The notes under the pieces were generated by a model. That model ran no database searches. It was not told the DNA's origin and saw only the letters and a program-made list of their open reading frames with translations. 64,000 nt of DNA from positions 19,930 to 83,929 of the forward strand of contig JADIIX010000097.1 in the NCBI GenBank assembly GCA_027604505.1, given 5' to 3'. Numbering within the stretch: position 1 is the first letter of the stretch; every line of letters begins with the position of its first letter. Source of the stretch: Gonapodya sp. JEL0774 (taxonomy: Eukaryota > Monoblepharomycota > Monoblepharidomycetes > Monoblepharidales > Gonapodyaceae). Shown in pieces: positions 1-11,012 of this stretch. The position numbers and the translations under genes were made by a program.

Positions 1-398
1 GCTACACTGCCGGAGGTACCTTACAATTCTGGACGAGGATCCCTACCATGGCTGAGATGGAGACATTTGTCAAGGAGTTTCATGCACAACCCAAGAAGGC
101 GGCCGCTTTGGTGGGATGGTGACGGTATTCCCTCTCGAACACCCCCCGACGTTCTCAACATTCGCAACCGGCACTTTGAGGCGCTGTCCCACCGGTGCGT
201 GTTGTTTTCGTTTCCATCCTTTGTTGCCTTCCTTGCACAGAACATCGCACGCACCCTCACGTCAAAATCATTTGAAAGGGTCTTCGACTAGATGAAAGCT
301 TGTCCGGTGCATTGGTTGAAATGCGATCGCGATACAAGCCCTGTGCAGACGAACCGCATGTATACTACATGGGGAGGGGTTCCCGGAATTCAAATTGA
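1..398 (+). CDS. 3' end of an unrecognised gene (partial)
   Basis: The window opens inside open sequence in all three forward frames. The most gene-like reading stays open from base 1 to about 201, then splices from a GTGCGT donor (near 202) to an acceptor near 304. It ends with a residue run including YKPCADEPHVYYMGRGS and a TGA at 396-398. A competing forward frame, with the residues FVKEFHAQPKKAAALVGW, is open from base 3 to about 119 and could be the true last exon. No domain is recognised. The 5' part lies outside the window, so the frame cannot be fixed from here. Confidence 0.3.
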
Positions 399-1059
399 AA
401 GAAAAACAAAGTTGTAGAAATAGGGGAATGTGCTTCGATATAAGGAAACACTAATGAGCTTGAATGTGACTTTCCAATTGTTTTCTTTCCCGGTTTCCTC
501 CATTGATCTAGGTTACGCTCGTTCCTTTTCACAGTCGAAACATTTAACGCTCATATTGACGTTTATGACTGGCTGCGTGGTACCGTGCCGAGTTGTAGTG
601 CAGCTGCTAAGTACCCTCCTCGCCGTTTGCGTGTAATGTGAACAGCTTTACTATGACAACATGAATTGTGTTCCACAATGTTTAATGAAATTACCAAACT
701 TTACATTGCCGCTCGCAAGCAGAGTCCGGTGAAAGTATCTTGCTCTCTCTCTCGGTTAAGGCATCTATCTGCGTAGTAAGCGTAGGCACCTGCTCTCATA
801 ACATGACTGTAAAGTTGGTCCGGTCACGTGAATCATCCGTCTGCAAATTTCTTGTGTTTACAGTTGGACAAGCAATGAAGCAGGCCTTGCGAGGACTGTA
901 TGGATTTGCATGTTGAAATGTGTTTGCTTGGATCGGTTTACCGCGTGCGTCCATTCTCACCATTCTCACGGGGGTGCATACCATGTATCACCAACCTTGC
1001 AGTTTTGTTGTGATGATGACTGTTCCAATGAAACGGAAACCAAACACAATATTATATCG

Positions 1060-1080
1060 GGGAGTTGGACCAATCGGGTG
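1060..1080 (+). promoter_or_regulatory. CCAAT-containing element, copy 1
   Basis: A 21-bp stretch containing GTTGGACCAATC. It matches a stretch at 2912-2932, upstream of the paralogous gene, at 18 of 21 positions. All three differences are transitions. It lies about 555 bp before the ATG at 1636. CCAAT is the core of HAP/NF-Y complex sites in fungi; use here is inferred. Confidence 0.4.
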
Positions 1081-1386
1081 AACACAGCACCCTTTGGGGC
1101 GGCTCCTCACCGACAGACGACAACAAAGCAGACCAGAAAAAAGGACAAAAAAAGGACGTGTTCCTGCGACATTTTCGCCTGCGAAGTTTTTTTTGGCCAA
1201 GCGGGGAACAATCCAGGAGGGTTGTTATAGGGAACTAGAGAATGACATACGACGCTTGTGCTTCGCTTGTTCTGTCGTGGAATAAGATGAGCGGACTCAA
1301 AGAAGCTTTCCGTGTCCGCAACGGAAAAAAAGAGTGACAGCAGGAGGCTGCCGCCCTCCTCTCTCGGAACGGCGCATTGGCTTGTG

Positions 1387-1393
1387 TATAAAA
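1387..1393 (+). promoter_or_regulatory. TATA box
   Basis: A perfect TATAAAA lies about 240 bp upstream of the first YcnI-like start codon, leaving room for a roughly 200-base 5' leader. The paralogue has the same heptamer about 210 bp before its ATG, which supports both as real core promoters. Confidence 0.5.
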
Positions 1394-1635
1394 GCAAGGT
1401 TTCTTTCATTTCCGTTTTCATTGTTTCATATACGTTCTCAAGGTAAGAGATGGAAGTTCCAAATCGTATTCGTGTCCGCCTTGTGTTCACTTTGGCTTCA
1501 TCGTCCCTCTGCGGCTGTTGGTCCCACCTCATCCGTAAAAACTCCCTCTCAATCGTTCTCAAATCCTCCCATCACACCAGCCGCGTTTCTTTTTCCTATC
1601 TTGCTCTATACTCTTCTCCCATCACACTCTCCGCA

Positions 1636-2579
1636 ATGGTCTCCAAGTCCCTCCTCTTCGCCATGGCCGCCCTCTTCTTTTCTGCCTCGACAACTGCCCA
1701 CGTCAGCCTAAAACCCACGTCGGTTGCCAACGGGACCACTACCGACGTGAGTATTTTGTTTTTGAAGCGAGTTGTTGATTGCATACATAGCCCTCGAGAT
1801 GATGACACAATCATGGATGGATCCGTCTCTCTGTTGTGATATTGCAGTTCGCCTTCAGAATCGGTCATGGCTGTGACGCACTCTACGACACAGAGGCGAT
1901 GCTTATCACGATTCCACCTCAATTCACTTCTGTCAGGCCGAGGTTTAGTTTGAACCAGAACGTTACGGTACGTGTTGCAAGACAATCCGCAGTACTCTTC
2001 CGAGAATCTCAACCCTGGTTTCCTTTTCATTCACCTATCTTTCAATCGAACCATCTATGATTGTTTCCGCAGGTCACCAAGACTGCGAACGGAACTACCG
2101 TCGCCGTTCAGTTCCTCAAGTCTGTTCCCAATGCCTTGTACGACTACGTTGAGATCGGTACGTGCCAAAGCGGGGACATTCTGCGCTTACTTTTTCAATC
2201 TGTAGGAGTTAGGTCTAACAACGACACTCCCTCCTCTTTGATCCTAGCCGCCAAGTCCCCAGCGACCGCTGGAGTCTTCTACTTCCCCGTCAACCAGACC
2301 TGCTTCAACAGCTCCTACACAAGCTGGACCCAGATCAACGCGACCGGCGATGCTGAAGTACCCAACTTTGGCCCCGCACCGTCAGTCACGGTGACTCTGC
2401 CCCAGACCAACCCTACTCTCCAGGTCGTGCCCTCTGCCAGCGCCAGCACCAGCGCCACTGCCACTTCAACCGCTTCCGCTGCTGGCTCCAAGGGAAACTC
2501 GGGAGCTCGCTCTAGTGCTGCGTCTGCCGCGGGAGGGATGGTTGCGATGGTGGCGGCGATTGCCGTTGCGGCTCTGTAG
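1636..2579 (+). CDS. Secreted YcnI-like (DUF1775) copper-binding-type protein, probably GPI-anchored
   Basis: Predicted exons 1636-1746, 1848-1967, 2073-2157 and 2248-2579 join in phase to about 215 residues. Residues 1-21 form a signal peptide; cleavage after TTA would leave a mature N-terminal His (HVSL). The body matches the bacterial YcnI/DUF1775 fold: RIGHGC near residue 41, a central beta-rich region, YFPVNQTC, then a Trp in SWTQI and a PAP motif. In bacterial YcnI the N-terminal His and a Trp form a copper site, so copper binding outside the cell is inferred. A Ser/Ala/Thr-rich stalk and a hydrophobic C-terminus ending VAAL look like a GPI-anchor signal. The next gene is a shorter paralogue. 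The family call is firm; the role (copper capture or delivery) is inference. Confidence 0.82.
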
Positions 2580-2911
2580 GTTTCGTACAGAAAGTCCGGA
2601 CACTGAGGAAGTCCGTGTAATTTTGTGTGTATCAACAACACCGACAATCCGAGTAATATTGGTTAGAAGAGCACACGTATAGTAATAAATACAAGTGTCT
2701 ATGTCCCGATGCTGTAGCACATTCTCGTCGCCTTTCTCGCCTGTCCGCCCCGAACCAGGAACGAATCACAACCTGCATAGCAAGGAATTTTAGTTGGATA
2801 ATCCACTTTCTCGCCGATTTTCGCCTATTTTCGGTGGCGGTTGCGACTCCCATGTTGTCAGAGCATAATTCGTAGTTGTTCAGGAGGTTCCATTCTTCCA
2901 TCATGATTGAC

Positions 2912-2932
2912 GGGAGTTGGGCCAATCAGATG
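2912..2932 (+). promoter_or_regulatory. CCAAT-containing element, copy 2
   Basis: A 21-bp stretch with the core GTTGGGCCAATC, matching 1060-1080 at 18 of 21 positions while the flanking DNA does not obviously align. It lies about 450 bp before the ATG at 3383. A duplicated promoter module kept with the duplicated gene is the simplest reading. Confidence 0.4.
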
Positions 2933-3170
2933 CAGCCACGAGTGCGCAGTGACGGGCCTGCCCTGACCACCCAGAGGCGCCAACAGACGGATCTTCGATG
3001 AGCGATTATCGCCATTCAAGGGGGAAAAAATATGGGATGTTTGCGGGGCCGCCAAGCAGTTCAATACTGAATTACCAGAGTGTACAAGAACGAAGAATGA
3101 GAAGCATTTGTACTCCGAGAAATCGGAAAAAATGTCAGGGTCCTTGCCGCAACTGAGGAAGCCAAGAGGT

Positions 3171-3177
3171 TATAAAA
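3171..3177 (+). promoter_or_regulatory. TATA box
   Basis: TATAAAA about 210 bp before the start codon of the second YcnI-like gene, at a spacing similar to that of the first gene. Confidence 0.5.
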
Positions 3178-3382
3178 ACAACGGTTTACACTTAGACTTC
3201 CATCAGTTCCCCATCTCCACATCTCCCCCCACCCTCCTGGTATGTGGATGCTCCACTTGTGTGTGACAAACTGATCCATCTTGTGAAATGCGTTTGTGGC
3301 TCCCTCTGATGGCTTGTCCCGAATTCTCTTCGTCCTTTCTGAAGCCTCCGATTTCGGAATCGAACCGTCCCCCGCCCACACG

Positions 3383-4053
3383 ATGCTCGTGAAAATGTTG
3401 CTCGCTGTCTTCATGGCATTGATTGCTGCCAGCTCTACCTCAGCACATGTGGAGTTTGCAGTAGAATCTGCTCCCAATGGCACAACTTTTGATGTGAGCG
3501 TTACCCGGCCGGAAGTGCCTCAATTTTCCAAACGGCGTGCTTTCTTTCATATCGTCTGTAAACAAACGTCCATCTCTTTTTTTTTATGTGCTGGAACTCT
3601 CCAGGCCACAATGCGTATCGGTCACGGCTGTGCTGCTCTCTATGACACTCAGTCTCTCAACATCACAATTCCCGCTCAGTTCACATCTTTGAGACCCCGC
3701 TTCAGCCTGAACCAGAATGCTACCGTTACAAAGGGTGTGAACGGAACTTTCCTCTTTGTCAGCTTCACCAAGCCCGTTCCCAATGCGGACTATGACTACG
3801 TTCAGTTTGGTTTGTGGAAAGCGGTTTGGCCTTCATTGTGTGGGTCACCAGCCTCACGCCACGACTCTATCCGTTTTCCGAATCAGCTGTGAAAACCCCC
3901 GCCTCGGGCGGTAAATTCTACTTCCCAACGTACCAAGCTTGCGGTGCAAATTTCACCAACTGGGCCCAAATATCGATGGACGATGATGATTCCGGAGCGG
4001 AGACTGACCCAACAATGGGGCCGGCACCGGTGCTCACGATCGGTTCTAGTTGA
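3383..4053 (+). CDS. Secreted YcnI-like (DUF1775) protein, second copy without anchor
   Basis: Predicted exons 3383-3493, 3605-3809 and 3887-4053 give about 160 residues. The first exon is 111 nt, exactly as in the upstream paralogue. The paralogue's second intron is absent here. A signal peptide ending TSA precedes a mature His (HVEF). The family marks follow: MRIGHGC, the shared RPRFSLNQN block, FYFPTYQAC, a Trp in TNWAQI and a PAP motif near the end. Unlike the first copy it stops right after the domain, with no Ser-rich stalk or hydrophobic tail, so it is probably released or wall-associated rather than GPI-anchored. A copper-site role is inferred from bacterial YcnI. Confidence 0.8.
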
Positions 4054-4794
4054 GCGCAGTTGGTGGTGGCGCCTGTTGCAATCCATTTAGAACGAGAATA
4101 GTGAACGTACTTCATTGAGGTTAGCAGGAGAGGAGTGCAATAGAAATTTTGAAGTCACGGAATTTGATTCGACTTGATCTGTTACACTGATTCCACAAAC
4201 GCCTCCGAGTTCACGAGACATTAAGATGTACAGAACCAGCAAGTTCACCCAACGCATCACCAGCAATGAGGGGCACCGCCGGTGCTACGTGGATCCATTG
4301 CGATCCATCCTGGTCTGGTGGACATGGTGGAGGAAGACAGAGTGATCCGTGCATTTGAGAATATTCTGTGCCTCGGAAAGGCAGCGAATATCACCAATCT
4401 TACCAAAAAACATGGAGATTTTCGACGGTAGTGGTGGAGTTGATCGCGTTCCAAGGAAGGAAGAACGAGAGGCGGCTGAGAGTGCGGCACCTATGTACTC
4501 GAAGTGTAAATAGAGAACTGTGCACGATGAACGACGTAACATGCGACGCTCGGGCGAACCATATTCTACAAAGCTTTCAGGGCATTGACAAATTTCGAGT
4601 GGCCACATTAGAGTCGTGAGTAGTTTTGTTGCCATTCTACGGTGCTCGGTTTCATTCTCTTCCAGCCAACAGCCATCTCTCAATGTGTTCAGTCGTGAAT
4701 GTCGGCAGCAGACTTCACAACATTAAAAGCGTCTATTTCTCTATTTCTTGTTAGGCACCAAATTTCTTTTCATTTTTGTCTTTCTGTTCTGTCA
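4054..4794. other. Intergenic region between convergent genes
   Basis: About 740 bp between the stop of the second YcnI-like gene (+) and the stop of the next gene (-). A minus-strand open frame of about 130 codons at 4285-4683 shows no family resemblance and no start or splice context that I trust, so it is not called. Confidence 0.45.
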
Positions 4795-6052
4795 CTAGGC
4801 CGCCCCACGGAAAGCACCCTCCTCCTCCAACGCTGCTTCGTTCGAGGCCTCCCAAAGTGCTGCACCTTTAGCAGGAGCTTCATCATCTACAGATGCGCAG
4901 ATGCGCCTGATATCAGCGCACAACATGGCCATTTGATCCACTGTGCCGTTGTACCGAGTGTGCATGGATTCGGGATCACGGAGTACGACCTAGAGGTGAT
5001 TTGAAAACTTCAGTCTGCGTAGAGATTCTTGGACTTCAAAGACAGCATACCTCTGCTGCCTTTTTGACGCGAGCAAGGGTTGCCTGGAGAGTATCGTCTG
5101 AGGATCCGTACCTTTGATCGAGAGGATGACGGTCTCGGCCGGAACCACCTCGCGGAACAGTTTCAAATGGCACTGAATGATCCAACGATTCTTTGCGCGG
5201 TTTTGCCACAGAAATTCCAGAGCCACTCATCGAACCGTCCGTGGCATGATTGCTCGTGACCTCATGACCTCCTAGCCATGACGACTGTCTCGGTGCAGCC
5301 AATGATTCATTGTGAGACTTGTACTCGGTACCTCTGGTTGCCCTTCGTGTTTGGTGAGTGGTGATGGCGGATTCAGAGCACCAGCACTGTTGACACGCTG
5401 GAGCACGATTCTGTGACGTGGCTGAGAGACGGCTGGCTTGGTATTGTTGATCCATCGTCTCGAATGCACCATGACTCAGGACAGATTGAGTCGCTATTGG
5501 GACAGGAACAAATACGACGGGTATTTGGACGAGCATCGGATCGGGGTGAAGAAGTCGCTGGTCCATGGTGAGAATAGGTTTGGAGTCAAAGAAAAGAAGA
5601 GGGCTTGTTGATGCCGGCGACACTATCTTGAGTGCTGGTGGGGGATGACTTGTGGGGTCCAGCTGAGCATTCGAACAACTTGAAGAGCAACAGCGACAGG
5701 TCAGGCAGGCAGCCCCTTGTTGCGGCAAACATTGAGGACAAGCTTGTTGTATCGATTGAGCTGAAGCAGTTCCACCTCGTGCATGCTGAAGTAACAGGTC
5801 GGCTGGCAACACAGAACCGGCAGTGTAGTAACATGGAGCTGGAGCACCGACAGCTGTCCCATTCCACCATGAAGAACCACCACCAGAATGCCCAGAAAAG
5901 ACTACCTGATGACGCATCGGACCTTGCAGCTGACTTCCGCACTCATACGAATCAAAATCCCCGTCTGAGATCTCAGTAACAACCGGCCCAGGCTGCGTCT
6001 GGCGGGGCACCGCCTCTCGACGGCTGCGGCGACTAGATGTATAGGCGGGCAT
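4795..6052 (-). CDS. Unrecognised protein, low-complexity with a conserved-looking C-terminal helical region
   Basis: Predicted exons 5051-6052 and 4798-4989 (stop at 4795-4797), joined in phase across a 61-bp intron, give about 398 residues. The start is the first ATG (MPAYTSSRRSRR); the longer open frame upstream begins without an ATG. The N-terminal two thirds are Ser/Gln/Pro/Cys-rich, including a Cys cluster near CLTCRCCSSSC. The last 90 residues (from TLQATLARVKKAAE through MLCADIRRICASV to an acidic Ala-rich end) look like ordered amphipathic helices. I do not recognise a family. Additional introns inside the long exon are possible. It lies tail-to-tail with the YcnI-like gene and directly downstream of the SR protein gene on the same strand. 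Confidence 0.5.
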
Positions 6053-6276
6053 TGGTACCTTGATAGTTTGACAGAACTCAGGGTTAAAATTTAGAATTAG
6101 GGGCACGAACTCCGGTCGATCATCCGCTTAGTATTCGCAAAAAAGGGAGCTACTTTTTTCATGCTTCGCTAACTTGCACACAACTATGTAAAGTTGTTTT
6201 AATTTCTTCAAGCGCAAATTACACGTGTCGAAATCGAGGTGCGACTGATCTGACCCTAGATGTTTGTAAACGAAAT

Positions 6277-8495
6277 TTACCTTCTTGGGCGCTCTGTTTT
6301 CAATACGGACCTCGTGAACACTCGTTGACCCAAAGTAGAAACACACGAGAACGTACCCTCAGTTCTATCAGCACTCCTATCCTTCGAGCCCCTGTCTTCG
6401 CGGTCACGGTCTTTCCCCCGATCCTCGCGGCGCCGGTTATCAATACCTTTGTCTCGAAAACTGGAATCGGATTGCAGGGTCATATTCAGCGAGGATATGC
6501 GCGATAGGTGGAACTCGGGTCTCATTAAATGTCGTCCCGGCAATAACAAACCTAACCAAACGCACCGGTCCCTGCTCCTGCTCCTTGCTGGACCCCCGTC
6601 GGTGCTCCTGTCTCTATACCGATCTCCGCCTCTGTCCCTTTCTCGATCTCTGTAGTCCCGGTCACGGTCCCCACCACGATAACCACCTCTTTCCCTATCG
6701 CGGTCACGGTAATCGCGGTCTTTGTCACCACCACGGTCATAGTAGTCCCGGTGGTCCCGGTCGCGGTCACCACGGTAGTAATCGCGATCGCCACGGTGGC
6801 CCCGAGGAGGTTCGCTGTAGCGGTTCCGCATTTCCCCGGAGGCTGCAAATTGACGAAGCAGGTCGACGAAATTAAAAGTGAAGGTCAGTGAATCAATTCA
6901 CGCAATGAGAACACCAGAAGCGTGTGGTTTGGGTAAGGTGACACAACCTTGCGCCTTGACAAGTCAAATCAATGCTGCGACTACCTGCCAACTGGTAGAG
7001 CAAGCAACTATCACCGCAACCGACTGCGAATGCATCCACCGATGCCTCATTCTGTGTCGCGGATAGAATAAATGGTGTACTTACTTTTCCTGTTTCCTAC
7101 CGCAAATTGCACGACGAGCTTTGCGTCAGCAATAGTCAGATATTCGATCCTGTTGTAAGCTGTCTCGGCGTCTGCGGAATCGTAATACCTGAAGAACCAG
7201 CGTAGCATTACGTTGATGTGACAGTTGATGTTTCCGCATGTGGTATTATGTTTTGTGGCGGAAAAGGCGATACCCCGATGGTGAAAAAACCCGACGAGAA
7301 ATGAGGTCTTACAAAATTCCCACCTTACGGGTCAAGTACGGAGTGCAGAACAGCCAAATGGATGTCGTCATGGGCGGGGAGGAAGGCGGAAGAGCAGGAC
7401 GGAGTAGTAGGTGTTCTTGGGTTAGATGCTTGCAATCTTGAACACTCGGAAGAAGCTCGGCGTCTCTGCCACGCTTGTACTTCAAGCTTGATTGCTTGAC
7501 CCTCAGTTGCCTTGTCACAAGGCGAGCCTCAGCCGGCCTCCAATTCAGCTTGACATTCGAAAAACTTGCACTTCCTTGAGCATGCTTCCATGTCCTTCAA
7601 ACTAGTGCTCGGTGATCACAAGCAATTTGGGGGACACTTGATATGCCGAATTTGTTACTTCGCGTTGCGCTTGGTCTTGCTCGCGTCACAGTTTTCCAGC
7701 AACAGGCATCCTTGCAACCACCAGCTTGATCTCCACACCGCATGAACAACTTGCAAAAAGAATAAAGTGGACTCATTTAGACGATGCGTACTGGACGTAG
7801 GCAAAGCCTGCAGAGTTGAGGGCCCCGAATGAATACAATTAACACAAAAAAACCTGTCAATACGACGGAAGTACATAACTGAATTAACTTAGACGCACTC
7901 ACCGCGGTTGCGTCCGGTGTAGTAGTCTTTATGAAGATATCAAGCGGGTACCATTGTTTCACAGTTGTGTCAATTGAAAAAGTGGAAAGTAACAAGCGAA
8001 GCAAATGTATCGAGGTCAAACTTCTTGGAATGGAATCCGCGTTCTCAAGTCTCAAGAAACCATACGCTTCAAGCTGAGCGCAGTCTCAGACGGTCATATC
8101 GCAAACCCATCACGGAATCACCGCCAAAGGTCCAACATACACAGAGTACCCGCCGAACGCACCTTTAGGGATGTAGACATCTCTAACTTTCCCGTATTTC
8201 TCGAACACTTTGAGTAGGTCGTCTCGTCTGGAGAATGGAACATGTGAGAAAGGGCGGATTCATCATGCAACACATTTTCGAGCGGTTCTTCACACTCAAT
8301 TCCCGTTTTTTACGGGCTTCAGAGAGTAAGCTTGGATAAAACGGACCTTACTGCGTCTGTAATCCCCTTGATATGCAAGGAAGTGCGGGGACCATCCTCC
8401 CCACCGTTCCCATTGTCCCGTCCTGCCTCCCGCCCATTCTCAGAACGAGTTCCGTTCTCGTTGCGTTTTCCACTCTCTTCCCTGTCGATATCCAT
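6277..8495 (-). CDS. SR splicing factor, SRSF10-like: one RRM plus Arg/Asp-rich tail
   Basis: Eight predicted exons keep phase throughout: 8347-8495, 8163-8227, 7903-7926, 7792-7807, 7085-7188, 6566-6842, 6357-6460 and 6277-6293, giving about 251 residues. Residues 38-120 form an RRM with TSLHIKGI (RNP2 side), VFEKYGKVRDVYIPK, DYYTGRNRGFAYVQY (RNP1 side) and KLVVQFAVGNRK. The continuation (TSGEM) resembles the segment following the RRM in SRSF10/SRSF12-type proteins. The tail is rich in RD, RE and DRD repeats. Role: a nuclear pre-mRNA splicing regulator. The exons of 24 and 16 nt are microexons and the intron between 7807 and 7085 holds about 600 bp, long for this window. The first donor (GTCCGT) is non-consensus. 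An alternative upstream in-frame start lies at 8537. Confidence 0.8.
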
Positions 8496-8665
8496 CTGAT
8501 TGTCGTTCGCTCTGGCAGACACCGCAATTAAGTGCACATGTGCGTTCCTGCCAGGTTCTTTGTTTTACACGGTGACGTGACTTTTCCGGGATTACTCAGG
8601 AAATTAAGTATGAAAGTACATTTAAATTGCTCTAATCACTAGAATGCTCCTGTTAGAGCTATAGG

Positions 8666-10358
8666 TTATGCCCGCACTGCCTCTATGCTCCTACCCACCT
8701 GATACCATATATACTCAGTATCATCCATCAAGTGGTGGCACTCCTCCGCTTCTCTGTCGAGGTCTCGCGCCGTTCCCTCCTGCCTTGCGACACAAGAAGC
8801 TGCTCTGTGGTTCAAAATGTGTTGTTGTGTATCAATTGGGAATCCAATCACTGTTATGACAAAAAATTTCCCCGACGGGAGAATTTTGGGTGCGAGACGT
8901 GGGCGAGGAACGAAGAGAGGATCTGGTTGTACTGAGGTTGTTGATGCTGCTGCAGTTGTGGAGGTGATGGAGGTGTCCGGGAAAGCTGTTGTTGACGCAG
9001 CGCAAATCTCGTTGGAGAGACTAGGATACCGTGGATGTAACACATGAGTGTGAAGGCGAGATGAAGCTAGGCGGCAGCCAGGGAACAATCAGTTAAAGTA
9101 AAACTCCTTGGGTAGCAACGGTAACCAGTGGCATGTGTCTCCTATGCCCGCATTAACTGATAGTTTTCATCAAGTACTTTCAGCCTCCAGAACGATCCTA
9201 CACAGTGGTACTAAGCGCATGAAACTGTCCTAGCCCATCGGTCGAGTCCTCTGTATCACCGTGACACCAAAATGTTCACAGTAGAGACTCGCCGAACAAA
9301 CTCACGTCCGCTTGTTCCATCGGCCATTCCATCTGCTTCCACAATCTTCCGCAGCACTGCACGAGAGACGCGTTCTCGTGTACGACTATCCAAAGGCTCA
9401 ACCTTGCCGTTTTTGGGTAACCAGATATTCTCAAAGCGTAGGAGCCAACTGAGTGAGGCAGCGGAAGTAACGTGCGAACAAGAGTGAGAGAAAAGTAATT
9501 GGGGCGTCAAAATTGCCGATATAATCTGTCTCAACGTACAGCTCCTTCACCGATCGTGACGTGGATCCCAAGGATAGACTGATTTGTGGAACAAACGCGT
9601 CACAGAAACGAGTGGAATCAGAGCCGTGCCCTTTCATTGATCCGTCAATGTTGGCAAACGACGACATTGATCTTTGGATGGAAGAGATACAATGAAAATA
9701 GGTGGGGAGGGCCAGGTTGAGGATTGGCATGGCTTGCTTGACGAACTTCGTTCAGCAAAGAGCAATGAAGAACGGTGAGAAAATTCGGAGGAGAGTCCAC
9801 GTTCAAAACCGCCTCTGCGCTGAACTGTCTACGTTACTGCCGATACAATATGGCTCACGCAACAACAAAATCGAATTCACCAGCGTTCCTTTTTATCCTT
9901 GTTCTTCCAGGCATCAGCATATGGTGTCTTGCAGTTCACGGTGAGTGAATTACTTACTTCTCTCGCTTTTCTCCCGTTTGGGTCCGACTTCGCACCTTTT
10001 GGTGGTCCTCTTCTGTGTTCCTCCTCCTGTCGAGCACAATCAATCTCATCTTGACGCTGCATTTGGGCGCGAAGTTGCTGAAAAGTACTTGATGCAGCGA
10101 AAAACAAATTCCAACTCTCAAAAAATTAGAATAATTTCGCTTCCACTGCCGTCGGATTCCGTATTACCAAGGCAGTATTCCACGCATGAATGCGACTTGA
10201 GCCCAAAGCTGTCCTGCCACATATGTCGCAAGCTCCGGTGTAAGCATGCATTCCAATTGAACGCTCACAGATGGTAAGGCCATTGTTGGCAACGAGTTTG
10301 GCGAAGGATTCGAGCCCATCGAGGATATCGGCACGGGCCCACCGATCGGACTATCCAT
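8666..10358 (-). CDS. p31comet-like (MAD2L1-binding) spindle-checkpoint silencing protein
   Basis: Predicted exons 10168-10358, 9958-10087, 9536-9745, 9306-9429 and 8666-9066 agree in phase and give about 351 residues. Four blocks in order recall animal p31comet: an N-terminal segment VQLECMLTPELATYVAGQL followed by MRGILP and FQQLRAQMQ; then FVPQISLSLG followed by KELY; then RERVSRAVLRKIV; then FVPRPRLAPKILPSG; and finally the diagnostic C-terminal EYIWYQ. p31comet is a HORMA-like protein that binds closed MAD2 and delivers it to the TRIP13/Pch2 ATPase, silencing the spindle checkpoint. The identification rests on motif order and not on a search. The C-terminal end after WYQ could be spliced differently. 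Divergently arranged with the following plus-strand gene. Confidence 0.6.
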
Positions 10359-11012
10359 CTTGTGAGTCGAGCTGCTCTAATATGTACTGCAGAGCACAGG
10401 ATTTTTATGACATTTGAGAAGGTCTGAAATTGCGGTCTGGGTGGTGCTGGGCCCACAAAGTGGTGACCTAATTTCCTCTATGATTCACATTGAGATTATT
10501 GAAAGACAGTGGACCAAAGATCTCTTTCCGCTGGATTGGAGCTTATGTCTACTGTCTTTCCATTTGAATCGAACTTATGTTCATTTGCCGATGTAGTCTC
10601 CACAAAGAAACCAGTGAATCCGAAGTTAGATTTCATCTCAGTCATTTCTCGCTGTAATTATTCCAGGAACGTGACGTACGGTGTTAATTATCTGGTTTGG
10701 TCCTTTTTTCGGAGGGTGACTGTAGTTGCTTTAAACCACCACAACACAGTGTAAGTTCATTCCAAATACCCCTGAGCTATCTTAAGTACGTACAGGGAAG
10801 CAAACTCCGACGTCTACGTGGGAGCTAAAGCCAGGATCGATCTTATTACGCTGTGCGGTGCCTGGGAGCAGAACATCGAGGGACGCTGCCTCGGGCGAAC
10901 CCAACGGATTCATTTGGCCGTCCTGACTGGGCACCTTTGTTCGCCGCGTTTTCCGAACAGATTCGAAACTTAATTTACCAGGATCGACTTGCCGATCGGA
11001 GAGAGAACCGTG
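10359..11012. other. Divergent intergenic region
   Basis: About 650 bp between the minus-strand p31comet-like gene and the plus-strand gene at 11013. The open frames here show no family resemblance. It presumably carries both promoters. Confidence 0.4.

Larger units (their letters stand above)
399..1635. other. Intergenic region upstream of the first YcnI-like gene
   Basis: About 1.2 kb without a credible coding exon; the short open frames on both strands lack splice context or family resemblance. It holds a CCAAT-containing element at 1060-1080 that recurs upstream of the paralogue, A-rich and T-rich tracts near 1130-1190, and a TATA box at 1387-1393. Confidence 0.5.
2580..3382. other. Intergenic region between the two YcnI-like genes
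   Basis: About 800 bp with no supported exon. It contains the second CCAAT-type element (2912-2932) and a TATA box (3171-3177) for the downstream paralogue. Confidence 0.5.

Noticed and set aside
4285-4683. Minus-strand frame of about 130 codons
   Set aside because: No homology signal, no trusted start or splice context, and overlapping open frames on both strands.
5586-5979. Alternative frames on both strands inside the unrecognised minus-strand gene
   Set aside because: They contradict the long frame that splices in phase to a gene-like C-terminal exon.
6128-6346. Minus-strand frame continuing past the SR protein stop
   Set aside because: The phase of the last SR intron leads to a stop at 6277-6279; joining to this frame needs a splice that breaks phase.
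9180-9260. GGTCGAGTCCTC, a weak resemblance to a tRNA B box
   Set aside because: No cloverleaf could be formed around it and it falls in an intron of the p31comet-like gene.
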